Positions 34,261 through 42,534 of a stretch of 64,000 nt of DNA are shown piece after piece (positions within the stretch are counted from its first letter, which is position 1; every line of letters begins with the position of its first letter). The position numbers were made by a program, and so were the translations under genes. The notes below the pieces were generated by a model, which saw only the letters and a list, made by a program, of their open reading frames with translations, searched no databases and was not told where the DNA came from. The DNA lies in assembly GCF_004365705.1 (NCBI RefSeq), contig NZ_SOBN01000003.1, forward strand, positions 868,001 to 932,000. Direction: 5' to 3'. The DNA is from Streptomyces sp. 846.5 (GTDB lineage: Bacteria > Actinomycetota > Actinomycetes > Streptomycetales > Streptomycetaceae).

Positions 34261-34503
34261 ATGCAGATCAAGAAGATCGCTGCGGTTGTTGCTGCCACGG
34301 GTGGCCTGGTTCTCGCCGGCGCGGGTGCCGCGTCCGCCCACGGAGGGGCCTCCGCCGAGGGCGCTGCCTGGGGCTCTCCGGGCGTGCTCTCGGGCAACGT
34401 CATCCAGGTTCCGGTCCACGTCCCCGTGAACGTCTGCGGCAACACCATCAGCGTCATCGGGCTGCTGAACCCGGCCTTCGGGAACAACTGCGAGAACAAC
34501 TGA
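34261..34503 (+). CDS. Short chaplin
   Basis: 80 residues from ATG 34261 with GGAGGA 4 nt upstream. Signal peptide with MQIKKIAAVVAATGGLVLAG and cleavage near ASA-HG (about 26). One chaplin domain follows, with SPGVLSGNVIQVPVHVPVNV and the two conserved cysteines in CGNTISVIGLLNPAFGNNC. Short chaplins self-assemble into amyloid fibres that make aerial hyphae and spores hydrophobic. Tandem with a long chaplin 235 nt downstream, after a terminator, so the two are probably separate transcripts. Confidence 0.96.
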   Translation: MQIKKIAAVVAATGGLVLAGAGAASAHGGASAEGAAWGSPGVLSGNVIQVPVHVPVNVCGNTISVIGLLNPAFGNNCENN

Positions 34504-34538
34504 TATCTGCCGGCTGAGTCCGGATCTTTCTCACACCC

Positions 34539-34575
34539 GCGGTCCCGGGAGGCGCGCCATGCCTCCCGGGACCGC
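34539..34575 (+). terminator. Terminator of the short chaplin gene
   Basis: Perfect 15-bp stem, 34539-34553 with 34561-34575, 7-nt loop, 36 nt after the stop. No U-run. Confidence 0.75.
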
Positions 34576-34666
34576 ATCGTCGGCACGGCGTCAATCGGGT
34601 GGGGAAATCTCACCCGGACTGGTGAAAGGCGTATGCCGCCATGAACCGGGACCCCGGCTTCTCGTT

Positions 34667-34682
34667 ACGTGAATTATCACGT
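34667..34682. promoter_or_regulatory. Palindrome upstream of the long chaplin gene
   Basis: ACGTGA (34667-34672) and TCACGT (34677-34682) around ATTA, 57 nt before the ATG at 34739, in a locally AT-rich stretch. A candidate developmental-regulator site; the factor is unknown. Confidence 0.45.
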
Positions 34683-34738
34683 CACTGCAGGCCAATGTCC
34701 CATACACCATCACAGACAAACTGAGGGCAGGGCAATCC

Positions 34739-35575
34739 ATGCGACAAGCTGCCAGACGCGGACTTCTCACGGTCATGGCGACCGGGAGCGTCCTCGCATC
34801 AACCGCAGGCTACGCCTACGCGGACGCCGGAGCTGCGGGCTCGGCCTCCGACTCGCCCGGGGTCGGTTCGGGGAACGCCGTCCAGGTGCCCGTCGACGTT
34901 CCGGTGAACGTCTGCGGCAACACCGTCGACGTGGTCGGGCTGCTCAACCCGGCCATGGGCAACAACTGCAAGAACGGGGCCGAGCACGGCAAGGGCTCGA
35001 AGGGCTCCAAGGGTTCCGACGGCTCCGGCGGTGGGGCTGCGAGCCAGGGCGGTGCGCATGACTCGCCGGGTGTCGGCTCGGGGAACTCCGCCCAGGCGCC
35101 GGTGTCGGTGCCGCTGAACCTCTGCGGTGACTCGGCGAACGTCGTCGGTGCGGGCAACAGCGCTCACGGCAACAGCTGTGCCAACCACGGCGGCGGCACC
35201 GGCGTTCACACGCCGACCCCGTCGGCCCCGCCGGAGAACTGCTCCTGCACCCCGCCCCCGCCGCCCCCGGCGGACAACTGCCCGCCGCCGACCCGGGACC
35301 ACCCGCAGCCGCCGCCCCCGCTCACCCCGCCGGCCAAGCCGCCGGTGACCACGCCGGTGCACCACAGCTCCCCGCCGCCCCCGCAGACGGTGACCAAGGT
35401 CGGCCGGACCACCCACATCACCACCTCGACGGCCCGCAGCACGGCCGCCACGCCCACCCAGGCGGTCCTCGCCTCCACCGGCGCCGGCGACACCATGCTG
35501 ATGCTGCCGACCGGAGCCGCACTGGCCCTCGGCGGGCTGCTGCTGTACCGCCGCTCCCGCGCCGGGCAGAGCTGA
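34739..35575 (+). CDS. Long chaplin with cell-wall sorting signal
   Basis: 278 residues from ATG 34739. Signal peptide (first about 29 residues), chaplin domain 1 (VPVNVCGNTVDVVGLLNPAM, GNNC), a Lys/Ser/Gly linker, chaplin domain 2 (VPLNLCGDSANVVGAGNSAH, GNSC), a long Pro/Thr-rich wall-spanning region (about 140-240), and a sortase signal VLASTGAGDTM (LAxTG) followed by a hydrophobic segment and RRSR. Matches ChpA/B/C layout. Sortase anchors it to peptidoglycan, where it nucleates short chaplin fibres. The extra Cys pair (ENCSC, DNC) in the Pro-rich part is unusual. Ends before a shared terminator with the DUF5703 gene. Confidence 0.95.
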   Translation: MRQAARRGLLTVMATGSVLASTAGYAYADAGAAGSASDSPGVGSGNAVQVPVDVPVNVCGNTVDVVGLLNPAMGNNCKNGAEHGKGSKGSKGSDGSGGGAASQGGAHDSPGVGSGNSAQAPVSVPLNLCGDSANVVGAGNSAHGNSCANHGGGTGVHTPTPSAPPENCSCTPPPPPPADNCPPPTRDHPQPPPPLTPPAKPPVTTPVHHSSPPPPQTVTKVGRTTHITTSTARSTAATPTQAVLASTGAGDTMLMLPTGAALALGGLLLYRRSRAGQS

Positions 35576-35597
35576 TCTCTTCAGCAGCGAAGTACGC

Positions 35598-35638
35598 GGA
35601 AGGGGTGGAGCGCACCATGGGTGCGCTCCACCCCTTCC
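35598..35638. terminator. Bidirectional terminator, perfect 19-bp stem
   Basis: 35598-35616 pairs with 35620-35638, 3-nt loop ATG. It lies between the convergent chaplin (stop 35575) and DUF5703 (stop 35649) genes and can end both transcripts. Confidence 0.85.
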
Positions 35639-35648
35639 TCCGTCTGCC

Positions 35649-35873
35649 TCAGTCCGAGAGCAGCGACCAGGTGCGGACCTGGCGGATGATCTTCCGCCGG
35701 AGCACGACCTTGCGGCGGCCGTCCGGGAAGAGTCGCAGCCGGTCCAACTCCCAGTGCCCGTACTCGGCCTGCTCCGTCAGCAGGCGCCTGGCCTCGTTCC
35801 GGGAGACGTCGCGGGTCAGGAGCATGGAGCGGAACTCGTACTCGGGCTGTTGGATGATCTTCGGTGCTGCCAA
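35649..35873 (-). CDS. DUF5703 family small protein
   Basis: 74 residues from ATG 35873. Family sequence QQPEYEFRSMLLTRDVSRNE, ARRLLTEQAEYGHWELDRLR and the basic tail RRKVVLRRKIIRQ. Short, basic, actinobacteria-specific and uncharacterised. GGAAAGA 4 nt upstream serves as ribosome site. The 300-nt interval to the next gene (35874-36176) shows only a minus-strand promoter region and no gene. Confidence 0.85.
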   Translation of the reverse strand: MAAPKIIQQPEYEFRSMLLTRDVSRNEARRLLTEQAEYGHWELDRLRLFPDGRRKVVLRRKIIRQVRTWSLLSD

Positions 35874-36176
35874 GTCTTTCCTCCTGCAGAGCGCTCTGGG
35901 TCAAGCCTACGACGGGCCGCACACGCGGCTGATCGGATCTGACAGGGGTTCAGCCCGGTGCCGAACCTGGTCCGGACAGGGTCCCACGAAGGACCGCGGC
36001 TGGACAGGGGACCGAACCGCGCTTCGCACGGACGAGTGAGGCACCGGTCCGTGACGGGGCGCGGAGGGGCGCGAGGGGGCTCGGGGAGCGCTCCCCGGCA
36101 CATCCGAGTGCTCGAATCGGGCGCGACCGGATAACTTCTGTGCACTACGGGCCCAACAGCGGATAGCGTCAGCACC

Positions 36177-36797
36177 ATGCCTGATGTCGCGCAGCCCACC
36201 ATCGCCGAGGTACGAAGCGCCGCCGAGGCGGTCAAGGCCGCCATCGACCGCCATCTGGCCGCCGTCGAAGCCCGTACCGGTGAGAACGACCCCGGTGTCG
36301 CCACCGCCTACGCGGCCCTCGCGGAGGCTGCGGACGCTTACGACGAAGTTCTCTACGACGCCTACGACGAGGTCACCCCGTTCGAGGTGCCGCACGACAG
36401 TGATCTCTCCCAGTACGCCGATCCGGACGACCCGGAGGCGATCAGCGTGCTGATCCGCAGGGACTACCTGATCACCGACCCGCTGCGGCTGCGGGCGGCG
36501 GCGCTGCGGATCGACGGCACGACCGCGGCGGACCCGGGGCCGGTGTCCGCGAGCGTCAGCGGGGCGCTCGGCGCGCTCTTCGGCGAGTACGAGCCTGACG
36601 AGATCGCGTCCCGGGCCGAGGAGTTCGGTCTGGAGGAGGGTGACTCCACGCTCTGGGTCACTGCAGCGGACCCGGCCGAGCCGGGAGACTGGCTCTCCGA
36701 GCCCTTTGACGACGCCGACCCGGACCTGCTGATCTGTCGCTTCGACGTCAGCGAGGTCTACGACGACGAGCTGGAGCCGTTGGATCCGGAGCGGTAG
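36177..36797 (+). CDS. Acidic conserved protein, unknown function
   Basis: 206 residues from ATG 36177; TAGCGT (36164-36169) 7 nt before the ATG suggests a leaderless transcript. Very acidic (many Asp/Glu, clusters such as YDEVLYDAYDEVTPFEVPHD), no membrane segment, N-terminal helical region (VRSAAEAVKAAIDRHLAAVE). Seen as a conserved hypothetical in streptomycetes near the RecD-like gene, as here. Function unknown. Confidence 0.7.
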   Translation: MPDVAQPTIAEVRSAAEAVKAAIDRHLAAVEARTGENDPGVATAYAALAEAADAYDEVLYDAYDEVTPFEVPHDSDLSQYADPDDPEAISVLIRRDYLITDPLRLRAAALRIDGTTAADPGPVSASVSGALGALFGEYEPDEIASRAEEFGLEEGDSTLWVTAADPAEPGDWLSEPFDDADPDLLICRFDVSEVYDDELEPLDPER

Positions 36798-36833
36798 GGG
36801 TGTTCTGAGGGATTCTGAATGCAGACCGTAGGG

Positions 36834-36931
36834 GGCTTGTCGCGCAGTTCCCCGCGCCCCTGGATAGTGCAACTTTCCCTCAGTGGGTCCGTTGCAGCCA
36901 CATAGGGGCGCGGGGAACTGCGCGACAAGCC
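36834..36931. repeat. Dispersed inverted repeat, copy 1
   Basis: Perfect 28-bp arms, 36834-36861 and 36904-36931, with a 42-nt loop holding a TGCAAC/GTTGCA substem. The arms carry the shared core CGCGCAGTTCCCCGCGCCCC. Copies occur at 50217-50341 and, as a half arm, at 52366-52386. It lies between convergent genes and may act as a terminator as well as a mobile-type repeat. Confidence 0.85.
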
Positions 36932-36949
36932 AGGCACACGCCGCAGGTG

Positions 36950-38944
36950 TCAGACCCCGAGCTCGGCCACCTGTTCGGCGAGGACGCCTCGCAAGCGGGT
37001 GGTTCTCGGCAAGGCCGGGACCGTGGCGACCGCCTGGGGCAGTGCGGGGCCGACCGCGTGTACTACGGAGAGGTGCTGCTCGGCGCGGCTGAACGCCGTG
37101 TACACCCACTGGCGGGTCAGTTCGGCCGCCGCCTCGGGGGCCAGTAGTACCACCACGCCGGGCCAGCGCCGTCCGACGGACTGATGCGCGGTCAGCGCCC
37201 AGCCGTGGCGGACGGTTGCGGCGACCTGCTCGCGCGGCACCCGGACCTCCTCGCCCTCGCAGTCCAGCACCAGCCCGGCCGGGCCGCCGGCCCGCAGCGT
37301 TCCGGGACGGGCCAGGCCGGGGGCGGGGGAGTGCACTACGGCGTCGCCGGGGTCGAAGCCGCCGAAGGTGCCGGGGCCCGGGTTGAACCGCTGCTTCAGC
37401 GCGGCATTGAGCGCGCGGGTGCCGGCCGGGCCGCCGTGGCCGGGCGTCAGGACGCGGACCTGCTCGGCCGGGATGCCCAGGGCACGCGGAATGGAGTCGT
37501 GAACCAGTTGCAGGGCCCGGTGCACCGCCTCGGCGCCGTCCTTGGCCGTGACGATCACGACCTCCTTGCCGGGCGCCTCGACCGGCAGCAGCTCGCCGAT
37601 GCCGATCCCGGACGCCAGCTCTCCGATGGGGCCGAAGTCCGGTGTGCGGGAGGCGACGACCGGACAGGCCTTGGCGGCCAGCACGTCGGCGAACACCCGT
37701 CCCGGGCCCGCCGACCAGAGCACCGCGGGGTCGCCGCTGAGCACCAGTCGGGCGCCGTCGGCGACCGACTCGACCAGGGTGGCCGCGAGCTCCACGTCCA
37801 GCGAAGGGGCGTCGCAGACCACCAGCAGGTCCAGCGCGAGCGACCCGTCCGAGGCGCGGCCCGGGCCCTCGGAACCGGCGAGCAGCCCGGTGAGGGTGAC
37901 GGCCGCCTCGTCGTCCAGGCGGCGGCGTCCGTCCACGGTCGCGGCGGCGACCCAGGCGCGGAGCCCCAGGCCGCGGGCCGCGCGGACCAGGGCGACCGGC
38001 TCGGCGCGGGCGGCCTCGCCACCGGTGTGCAGCACCAGACCGGCCCCGGCGACCGCCTTGACCAGCGCGGCGGCGGAGGCCGACGGCGCGGCCCCGGCTG
38101 CGCCGTCCCAGTCCAGCGGGGGGACGTCGGCACTGTCGTCGGCGTCGTCAGCGGATGCACCCTCGGCCTCGTCCGGGTGAATCTCCGTGGCCGGGTTGAC
38201 CGGATCGCCCTCGAAGGTCGACACCAGCCGGATCAGGCCGTCGGCGAGGCTCTCCTCGGCCAGGGCGAGCCGGTCCAGGGCGAGCAGGACCCGCACCGGG
38301 GTGTCCTCCTCGTCGTCCTCGGCGCGCGGCGCCGCTCCGGGCTGCTGGATCTCCTCCTGGAAGGCCATCACCCGGCCCTCGCCGAGGATTGCCGCCAGCG
38401 ACCCCTCCGGGTCCGGGACGCCCTGCTTGCGCAGCCCGTCGCCGACGGCGGACAGCTCGACCGCGGTGTGGCCGCGCAGGGCGGCCCGCTCCAGCAGCCA
38501 GACCGCCAGCGCCTCGGCGCGACGCAGGTCGTCCGGGCCGCAGGCGTCGCCGAGCAGCCCGCGCGCGAAGGCGTCGGCGTGCTCGGGGCGGACGCCGGGG
38601 ACCGAGAGCAGCGCCCAGGGGTCCTCGCGCAGCGCCGCCGGAGCGCCCTCGCCCAGGGTGGCGACCACCGCGGTGACCAGCTCGGCGGGGGCGCCGCCGG
38701 CGGCCAGGACCTCGGCGGTGGCGTTCAGCGCCTCGGCCCGGGCGGCGTCGGGCGTGACCGTATCGGTTTTCCCTTCAGCAGCAGTCTCAGGGCTCGGCCC
38801 GCCGGCCGCGCCCGAACCGCCCAGGGCCCGGATCGCCTCGGCGAGCTGCTCCGTCGAGGGCAGGGCCGGGGCGGGAACGGCGGCGGCGTCCTCCGCCGTC
38901 GCAGGCCCGTCCTCCGTCAGCGTCCGGTTCGGCTCGTCGGTCAC
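36950..38944 (-). CDS. RecD/TraA-like superfamily 1 helicase fold, apparently degenerate
   Basis: 664 residues from GTG 38944, overlapping the aldo/keto reductase stop (GTGA). The order is Ala-rich N-terminus, helix-hairpin-helix region (LLSVPGVRPEHADAFARGLL), ATPase-like central part, and a UvrD_C_2-type end (HGWALTAHQSVGRRWPGVVV, then RQWVYTAFSRAEQHLSVVHA). Where RecD enzymes have GxxGTGKT, this protein reads VVAGAG-like VKAVAGAGLVLHTGG without GK[ST], and Walker B is LLVVCDAPSLD rather than DEAS. It probably binds DNA or protein without helicase activity. The family occurs as such in streptomycetes, so this is not a broken gene. Confidence 0.75.
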   Translation of the reverse strand: MTDEPNRTLTEDGPATAEDAAAVPAPALPSTEQLAEAIRALGGSGAAGGPSPETAAEGKTDTVTPDAARAEALNATAEVLAAGGAPAELVTAVVATLGEGAPAALREDPWALLSVPGVRPEHADAFARGLLGDACGPDDLRRAEALAVWLLERAALRGHTAVELSAVGDGLRKQGVPDPEGSLAAILGEGRVMAFQEEIQQPGAAPRAEDDEEDTPVRVLLALDRLALAEESLADGLIRLVSTFEGDPVNPATEIHPDEAEGASADDADDSADVPPLDWDGAAGAAPSASAAALVKAVAGAGLVLHTGGEAARAEPVALVRAARGLGLRAWVAAATVDGRRRLDDEAAVTLTGLLAGSEGPGRASDGSLALDLLVVCDAPSLDVELAATLVESVADGARLVLSGDPAVLWSAGPGRVFADVLAAKACPVVASRTPDFGPIGELASGIGIGELLPVEAPGKEVVIVTAKDGAEAVHRALQLVHDSIPRALGIPAEQVRVLTPGHGGPAGTRALNAALKQRFNPGPGTFGGFDPGDAVVHSPAPGLARPGTLRAGGPAGLVLDCEGEEVRVPREQVAATVRHGWALTAHQSVGRRWPGVVVLLAPEAAAELTRQWVYTAFSRAEQHLSVVHAVGPALPQAVATVPALPRTTRLRGVLAEQVAELGV

Positions 38945-39921
38945 AGCGCGCTCCAGTCGTGGTCGGGGTAGAAGTGGATCGGCGCCGAGATGTCGTCCAG
39001 GGCTCGGCAGATCTCCTCCGGGAGCGTAAGGGACTCCACTGACAACGCCGCCGTGAGCTGTGCGGCGGTCCGTGCGCCCACGATCGGGGCGACGACTCCG
39101 GGACGGTCTCGCACCCAGGCCAGCGCGACCTGCAGCGGCGTCGCCGCCAGCCCGTCCGCCGCCGTGGCGACCGCGTCCACGATCCGCCGTCCCCGCTCGT
39201 CCAGGTAGGGCTGGACGAACGCCGAGTAGTAGGGCGAGGCCCCCCGGGAGTCGGCCGGTGTCCCGTGCCGGTACTTGCCGGTGAGCACGCCGCGGCCCAG
39301 CGGGGAGGCGGCCAGCAGGCCCATGCCGCTGTCCAGGGCGGCGGGCAGCACCTCGCGCTCTATCCCGCGCTGCAGCAGCGAGTACTCCATCTGGGTACCG
39401 GCCAGGGGCGTGCGGCCCGGTACCGCGCGCTGCCAGGTCGCGGCCTTGGCCAGCTGCCAGCCGCAGAAGTTGGACACCCCCACATAGCGTGCCCGCCCCG
39501 AGGACACCGCCAGGTCGAGGGCGTGCAGGGTCTCGTCGGTGGGCGTGTCCGGGTCGAACGCGTGCACCTGCCACAGGTCCACGTAGTCGGTGCCGAGGCG
39601 GGCCAGCGAGGCGTCCAGGGCGGCCAGCAGATGGCCCCGCGAGCCGTCGAAGCGCCGGTCCTGGTCGGGGACGCTGCCCGCCTTGGTCGCCAGGACCAGG
39701 TCCGAGCGCCGGACGAACTGCTCGATCAGCCGCGACAGCAGGTACTCCGAGCCGCCGTCGGCGTAGACGTCGGCGGTGTCGACGAGATTGCCGCCGGCTT
39801 CGACGAAGGTCTTCAGCTGCTCCGCGGCGTCGATCTCGTCCATGTCCTCGCCCCAGGTCATGGTGCCGAGGCCGAGCCGGGAGACGCGGAGCCCGGTCCG
39901 GCCCAGATGTCGCAGTTCCAT
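38941..39921 (-). CDS. Aldo/keto reductase
   Basis: 326 residues from ATG 39921 (MELRHLGRTGLRVSRLGLGT). Catalytic tetrad: Asp in DTADVYADGGSE with Tyr (Y in VYADG), Lys in LATKAG and His in WQVHAFD. NADPH site near RTAAQLTAAL at the C-terminus. It reduces aldehydes or ketones; the streptomycete family member is not assigned. Coupled to the RecD-like gene downstream and divergent from the F420-type oxidoreductase. Confidence 0.92.
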   Translation of the reverse strand: MELRHLGRTGLRVSRLGLGTMTWGEDMDEIDAAEQLKTFVEAGGNLVDTADVYADGGSEYLLSRLIEQFVRRSDLVLATKAGSVPDQDRRFDGSRGHLLAALDASLARLGTDYVDLWQVHAFDPDTPTDETLHALDLAVSSGRARYVGVSNFCGWQLAKAATWQRAVPGRTPLAGTQMEYSLLQRGIEREVLPAALDSGMGLLAASPLGRGVLTGKYRHGTPADSRGASPYYSAFVQPYLDERGRRIVDAVATAADGLAATPLQVALAWVRDRPGVVAPIVGARTAAQLTAALSVESLTLPEEICRALDDISAPIHFYPDHDWSAL

Positions 39922-40066
39922 AGCGGGTGAGCGTAGTGGGCTTGTGCTGCTGCGCGATGCAGGCCACAGCAGGGGCTGTGACGCAGTTGGCCGTACTGGC
40001 CGGTAGCTTCCGCCGGTCGCCCCCGATACAGTCGCGATGACGCCCACACCCTTCGGAGGCAGCACC

Positions 40067-41128
40067 GTGCGACTCGGCATCAATCTCGGCTACTGGGGTC
40101 TCGGCAACGACGCCGACAACATCGCCGTCGCCCAGGAGGCGGACCGGCTCGGCTACGCGGTCTGCTGGGCCGCCGAGGCCTACGGCTCCGACGCCGCCAC
40201 CGTCCTGGCGTACGTCGCCGCCAAGACCGAGCGCATCGACGTCGGCTCGGCGATCTTCCAGATCCCGGCCCGCACCCCCACCATGACCGCGATGACCGCC
40301 GCCACCCTGGACACCCTCTCCGGCGGCCGGTTCCGGCTCGGCCTGGGCGTCTCCGGACCGCAGGTCTCCGAGGGGTGGTACGGCGTCAAGTTCGACAAGC
40401 CGCTGGCCCGTACCCGCGAGTACGTGGAGATCATCCGCAAGGCGATGGCCCGCGAGCGGGTCGTCCACGACGGCGCCAACTGGACCCTCCCGCTGCCCGG
40501 CGGCCCCGGTAAGGCGCTCAAGCTCACCGTGCACCCGGTGCGCGAGCACATCCCGCTCTACATCGCCGCCATCGGCCCCAAGAACCTGGAGCTCACCGGC
40601 GAGATCGCGGACGGCTGGCTGGGCATCTTCTTCGCCCCCGAGCAGGCCGAGCTGTCGCTGGAGCACCTGACGGCCGGACGCGCCAAGGTCGGCAGGACCC
40701 TGGACGGCTTCGACGTGGCCCCCAACGTCCCGATCGCGGTCAGCGCCGGCGACAAGCCCGAGGACCTGGCGGCGGCGGGCAACCTGTTCCGCTCCTACAC
40801 CGCGCTCTACGTGGGCGGGATGGGCAGCAAGGAGCAGAACTTCTACAACCGGATCGCCCGGCGGATGGGCTACGAGCAGGCCGCCGACGAGATCCAGGAG
40901 AAGTACCTGGCCAAGGACTACGCCGGCGCGGCCGCCGCGGTGCCGCAGCAGCTGATCGACTCCACCACCCTGATCGGCACCCGCGACCGTCTCGCCGACC
41001 GGCTCCAGGCCTACGCCGCCGCCGGCGTCACCACCCTCAACCTCACCCCCGGCGGCTTCACCCTGGACGAGCGGGTACAGGCCCTGCGCACCGCAGCCGA
41101 GGCCCTGGAGCAGGCCGGGCTGGCTTAG
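40067..41128 (+). CDS. LLM-class F420-dependent oxidoreductase
   Basis: 353 residues from GTG 40067 (VRLGINLGYWG), with GGAGG 7 nt upstream; ATG 40037 is less likely. Luciferase-like TIM barrel: EADRLGYAVCWAAEAYGSDA, LDTLSGGRFRLGLGVSGPQV, PLYIAAIGPKNLELTGEIAD and DGWLGIFF. These proteins commonly use F420 in actinobacteria. Substrate unknown. A terminator hairpin follows. Confidence 0.9.
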   Translation: MRLGINLGYWGLGNDADNIAVAQEADRLGYAVCWAAEAYGSDAATVLAYVAAKTERIDVGSAIFQIPARTPTMTAMTAATLDTLSGGRFRLGLGVSGPQVSEGWYGVKFDKPLARTREYVEIIRKAMARERVVHDGANWTLPLPGGPGKALKLTVHPVREHIPLYIAAIGPKNLELTGEIADGWLGIFFAPEQAELSLEHLTAGRAKVGRTLDGFDVAPNVPIAVSAGDKPEDLAAAGNLFRSYTALYVGGMGSKEQNFYNRIARRMGYEQAADEIQEKYLAKDYAGAAAAVPQQLIDSTTLIGTRDRLADRLQAYAAAGVTTLNLTPGGFTLDERVQALRTAAEALEQAGLA

Positions 41129-41146
41129 GGGGTATCCGGCGGATGC

Positions 41147-41173
41147 CGCTGGGCCGGCCTTCCCGGCCCAGCG
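41147..41173 (+). terminator. Terminator after the F420-type oxidoreductase gene
   Basis: 11-bp perfect stem CGCTGGGCCGG (41147-41157) and CCGGCCCAGCG (41163-41173), loop CCTTC. Its 3' arm ends just before the -10 box of the next gene. Confidence 0.75.
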
Positions 41174-41175
41174 TT

Positions 41176-41181
41176 TACGCT
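41176..41181 (+). promoter_or_regulatory. -10 box of the phosphatase gene (leaderless)
   Basis: TACGCT ends 7 nt before ATG 41189, so the transcript probably starts at the ATG. Confidence 0.55.
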
Positions 41182-41188
41182 GGACCGC

Positions 41189-41890
41189 ATGCCGACTCTG
41201 CTGCTCGTCCGTCACGGCCGTTCCACCGCCAACTCCGCCGGGATCCTGGCCGGGTGGGCGCCCGGCGTGGATCTTGACGCGCATGGCGAGCAGCAGGCCA
41301 AGCAGCTGGCCGAGCGGCTCGCCGCGGTGCCGGTCAGCCAGGTCGTCAGCAGCCCGCTGGACCGCTGCCGGCAGACCCTCGCCCCGCTGCTGGAGGCCCG
41401 CCCGGAGCTGACCCAGCGGCTGGACGAGCGGCTCGGCGAGTGCCGCTACGGCGACTGGACCGGACGTCCGCTGGCCGAGCTCGCGGGCGAGCCGCTGTGG
41501 AAGACGGTCCAGGCGCACCCCTCCGCCGCGGTGTTCCCCGGCCCGGAGGGCGAGTCGCTGCGCGAGCTCAGCCACCGCGCCGTGGAGAGCGTCCGCGAGT
41601 GGGACGCCGAGGTGGAGCGGGAGCACGGGCCCGACGCGGTGTGGCTGGCCTGCAGCCACGGCGACGTGATCAAGACGATCGTCGCCGACGCGCTGGGCCT
41701 GCATCTGGACAACTTCCAGCGGATCTCGGTCGAGCCCTGCTCGGTCACCGCCATCCGCTACACCCCGCACCGCCCCTTCCTGCTGCGCCTCGGCGACACC
41801 GGCGACCTCAGCGGCTTCGCCCCCAGCACCGACAAGCCGGCCGCCCCGGCCGGTGACGCCGTGGTCGGCGGCGACACCGGGGTGCGGTGA
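41189..41890 (+). CDS. Histidine phosphatase superfamily protein (MSMEG_4193-like)
   Basis: 233 residues from ATG 41189. Catalytic RHG motif LLLVRHGRSTANSAG, second Arg in SSPLDRCRQTLAPL, LGECRYGDWTG and the C-terminal His in CSHGDVIKTIVADALG. It belongs to the branch that travels with DUF3090 and SCO1664-type genes and mshC in actinobacteria. Phosphomonoester substrate unknown. Leads a set of three or four genes. Confidence 0.9.
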   Translation: MPTLLLVRHGRSTANSAGILAGWAPGVDLDAHGEQQAKQLAERLAAVPVSQVVSSPLDRCRQTLAPLLEARPELTQRLDERLGECRYGDWTGRPLAELAGEPLWKTVQAHPSAAVFPGPEGESLRELSHRAVESVREWDAEVEREHGPDAVWLACSHGDVIKTIVADALGLHLDNFQRISVEPCSVTAIRYTPHRPFLLRLGDTGDLSGFAPSTDKPAAPAGDAVVGGDTGVR

Positions 41891-41949
41891 CCTCCGGGCC
41901 GGATAGGTAGGGTTGGATCGAACAGCGACGACCAGATCTGGAGCAATCC

Positions 41950-42534
41950 GTGCCCCGCCAGGTGTTCTTCTACGATCCGCCCGAGCGATTCGTGGCCGGT
42001 ACGGTCGGCGAACCCGGTCAGCGTGCCTTCTACCTGCAGGCCAGCGCCCGTGGCCGGGTGACCAGCGTGCTCCTGGAGAAGACCCAGGTGGCGGCGCTCG
42101 CCGAGCGGGTCGAGGAGCTGCTGGACGAGGTGGTCAGGCGCAGCGGCGGCAGCACCGCCGTGCCGGCCGTCGCACCCGCCGAGATGATCGACAGCGCCCC
42201 GCTGGACATGCCCGTGGTGGAGGAGTTCCGCGTCGGCACCATGGCCCTGGCCTGGGACGAGTCCATCGACCGGCTGATCGTCGAGGCGCAGGCGCTGATC
42301 GAGGTCGACCCGGAGAGCGACCTGGACGGCGACCCCGACGCGCAGGACCTGTTCGAGGACGACGAGAACGGGCCGCCGATGCTGCGGGTCCGCCTCAGCG
42401 GGGCGATGGCCAGGGTCTTCGCCAAGCGCGCGCTGGAGCTGGTCTCGGCCGGCCGCCCGCCGTGCCCGTTCTGCAGCCTTCCGCTCGACCCGCAGGGCCA
42501 TGTGTGCCCCCGTCAGAACGGATACCGGCGCTGA
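41950..42534 (+). CDS. DUF3090 family protein
   Basis: 194 residues from GTG 41950 with GGAG 8 nt upstream. Family opening MPRQVFFYDPPERFVAGTVG and C-terminal zinc-knuckle-like PPCPFCSLPLDPQGHVCPR (CPFC and HVC). Function unknown, but it always accompanies the histidine phosphatase and SCO1664-type kinase-like protein, which suggests joint action on one substrate. The downstream gene overlaps its end. Confidence 0.9.
   Translation: MPRQVFFYDPPERFVAGTVGEPGQRAFYLQASARGRVTSVLLEKTQVAALAERVEELLDEVVRRSGGSTAVPAVAPAEMIDSAPLDMPVVEEFRVGTMALAWDESIDRLIVEAQALIEVDPESDLDGDPDAQDLFEDDENGPPMLRVRLSGAMARVFAKRALELVSAGRPPCPFCSLPLDPQGHVCPRQNGYRR

Noticed and set aside
36834..36931. Insertion sequence ends
   Set aside because: No transposase between or near the arms; treated as a repeat and possible terminator.
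36950..41770. One open minus-strand frame of 1606 codons covering several genes
   Set aside because: High GC keeps stops rare. Only 36950-38944 has coding quality; the rest is antisense to the LLM oxidoreductase and phosphatase genes or is in the wrong frame for the aldo/keto reductase.
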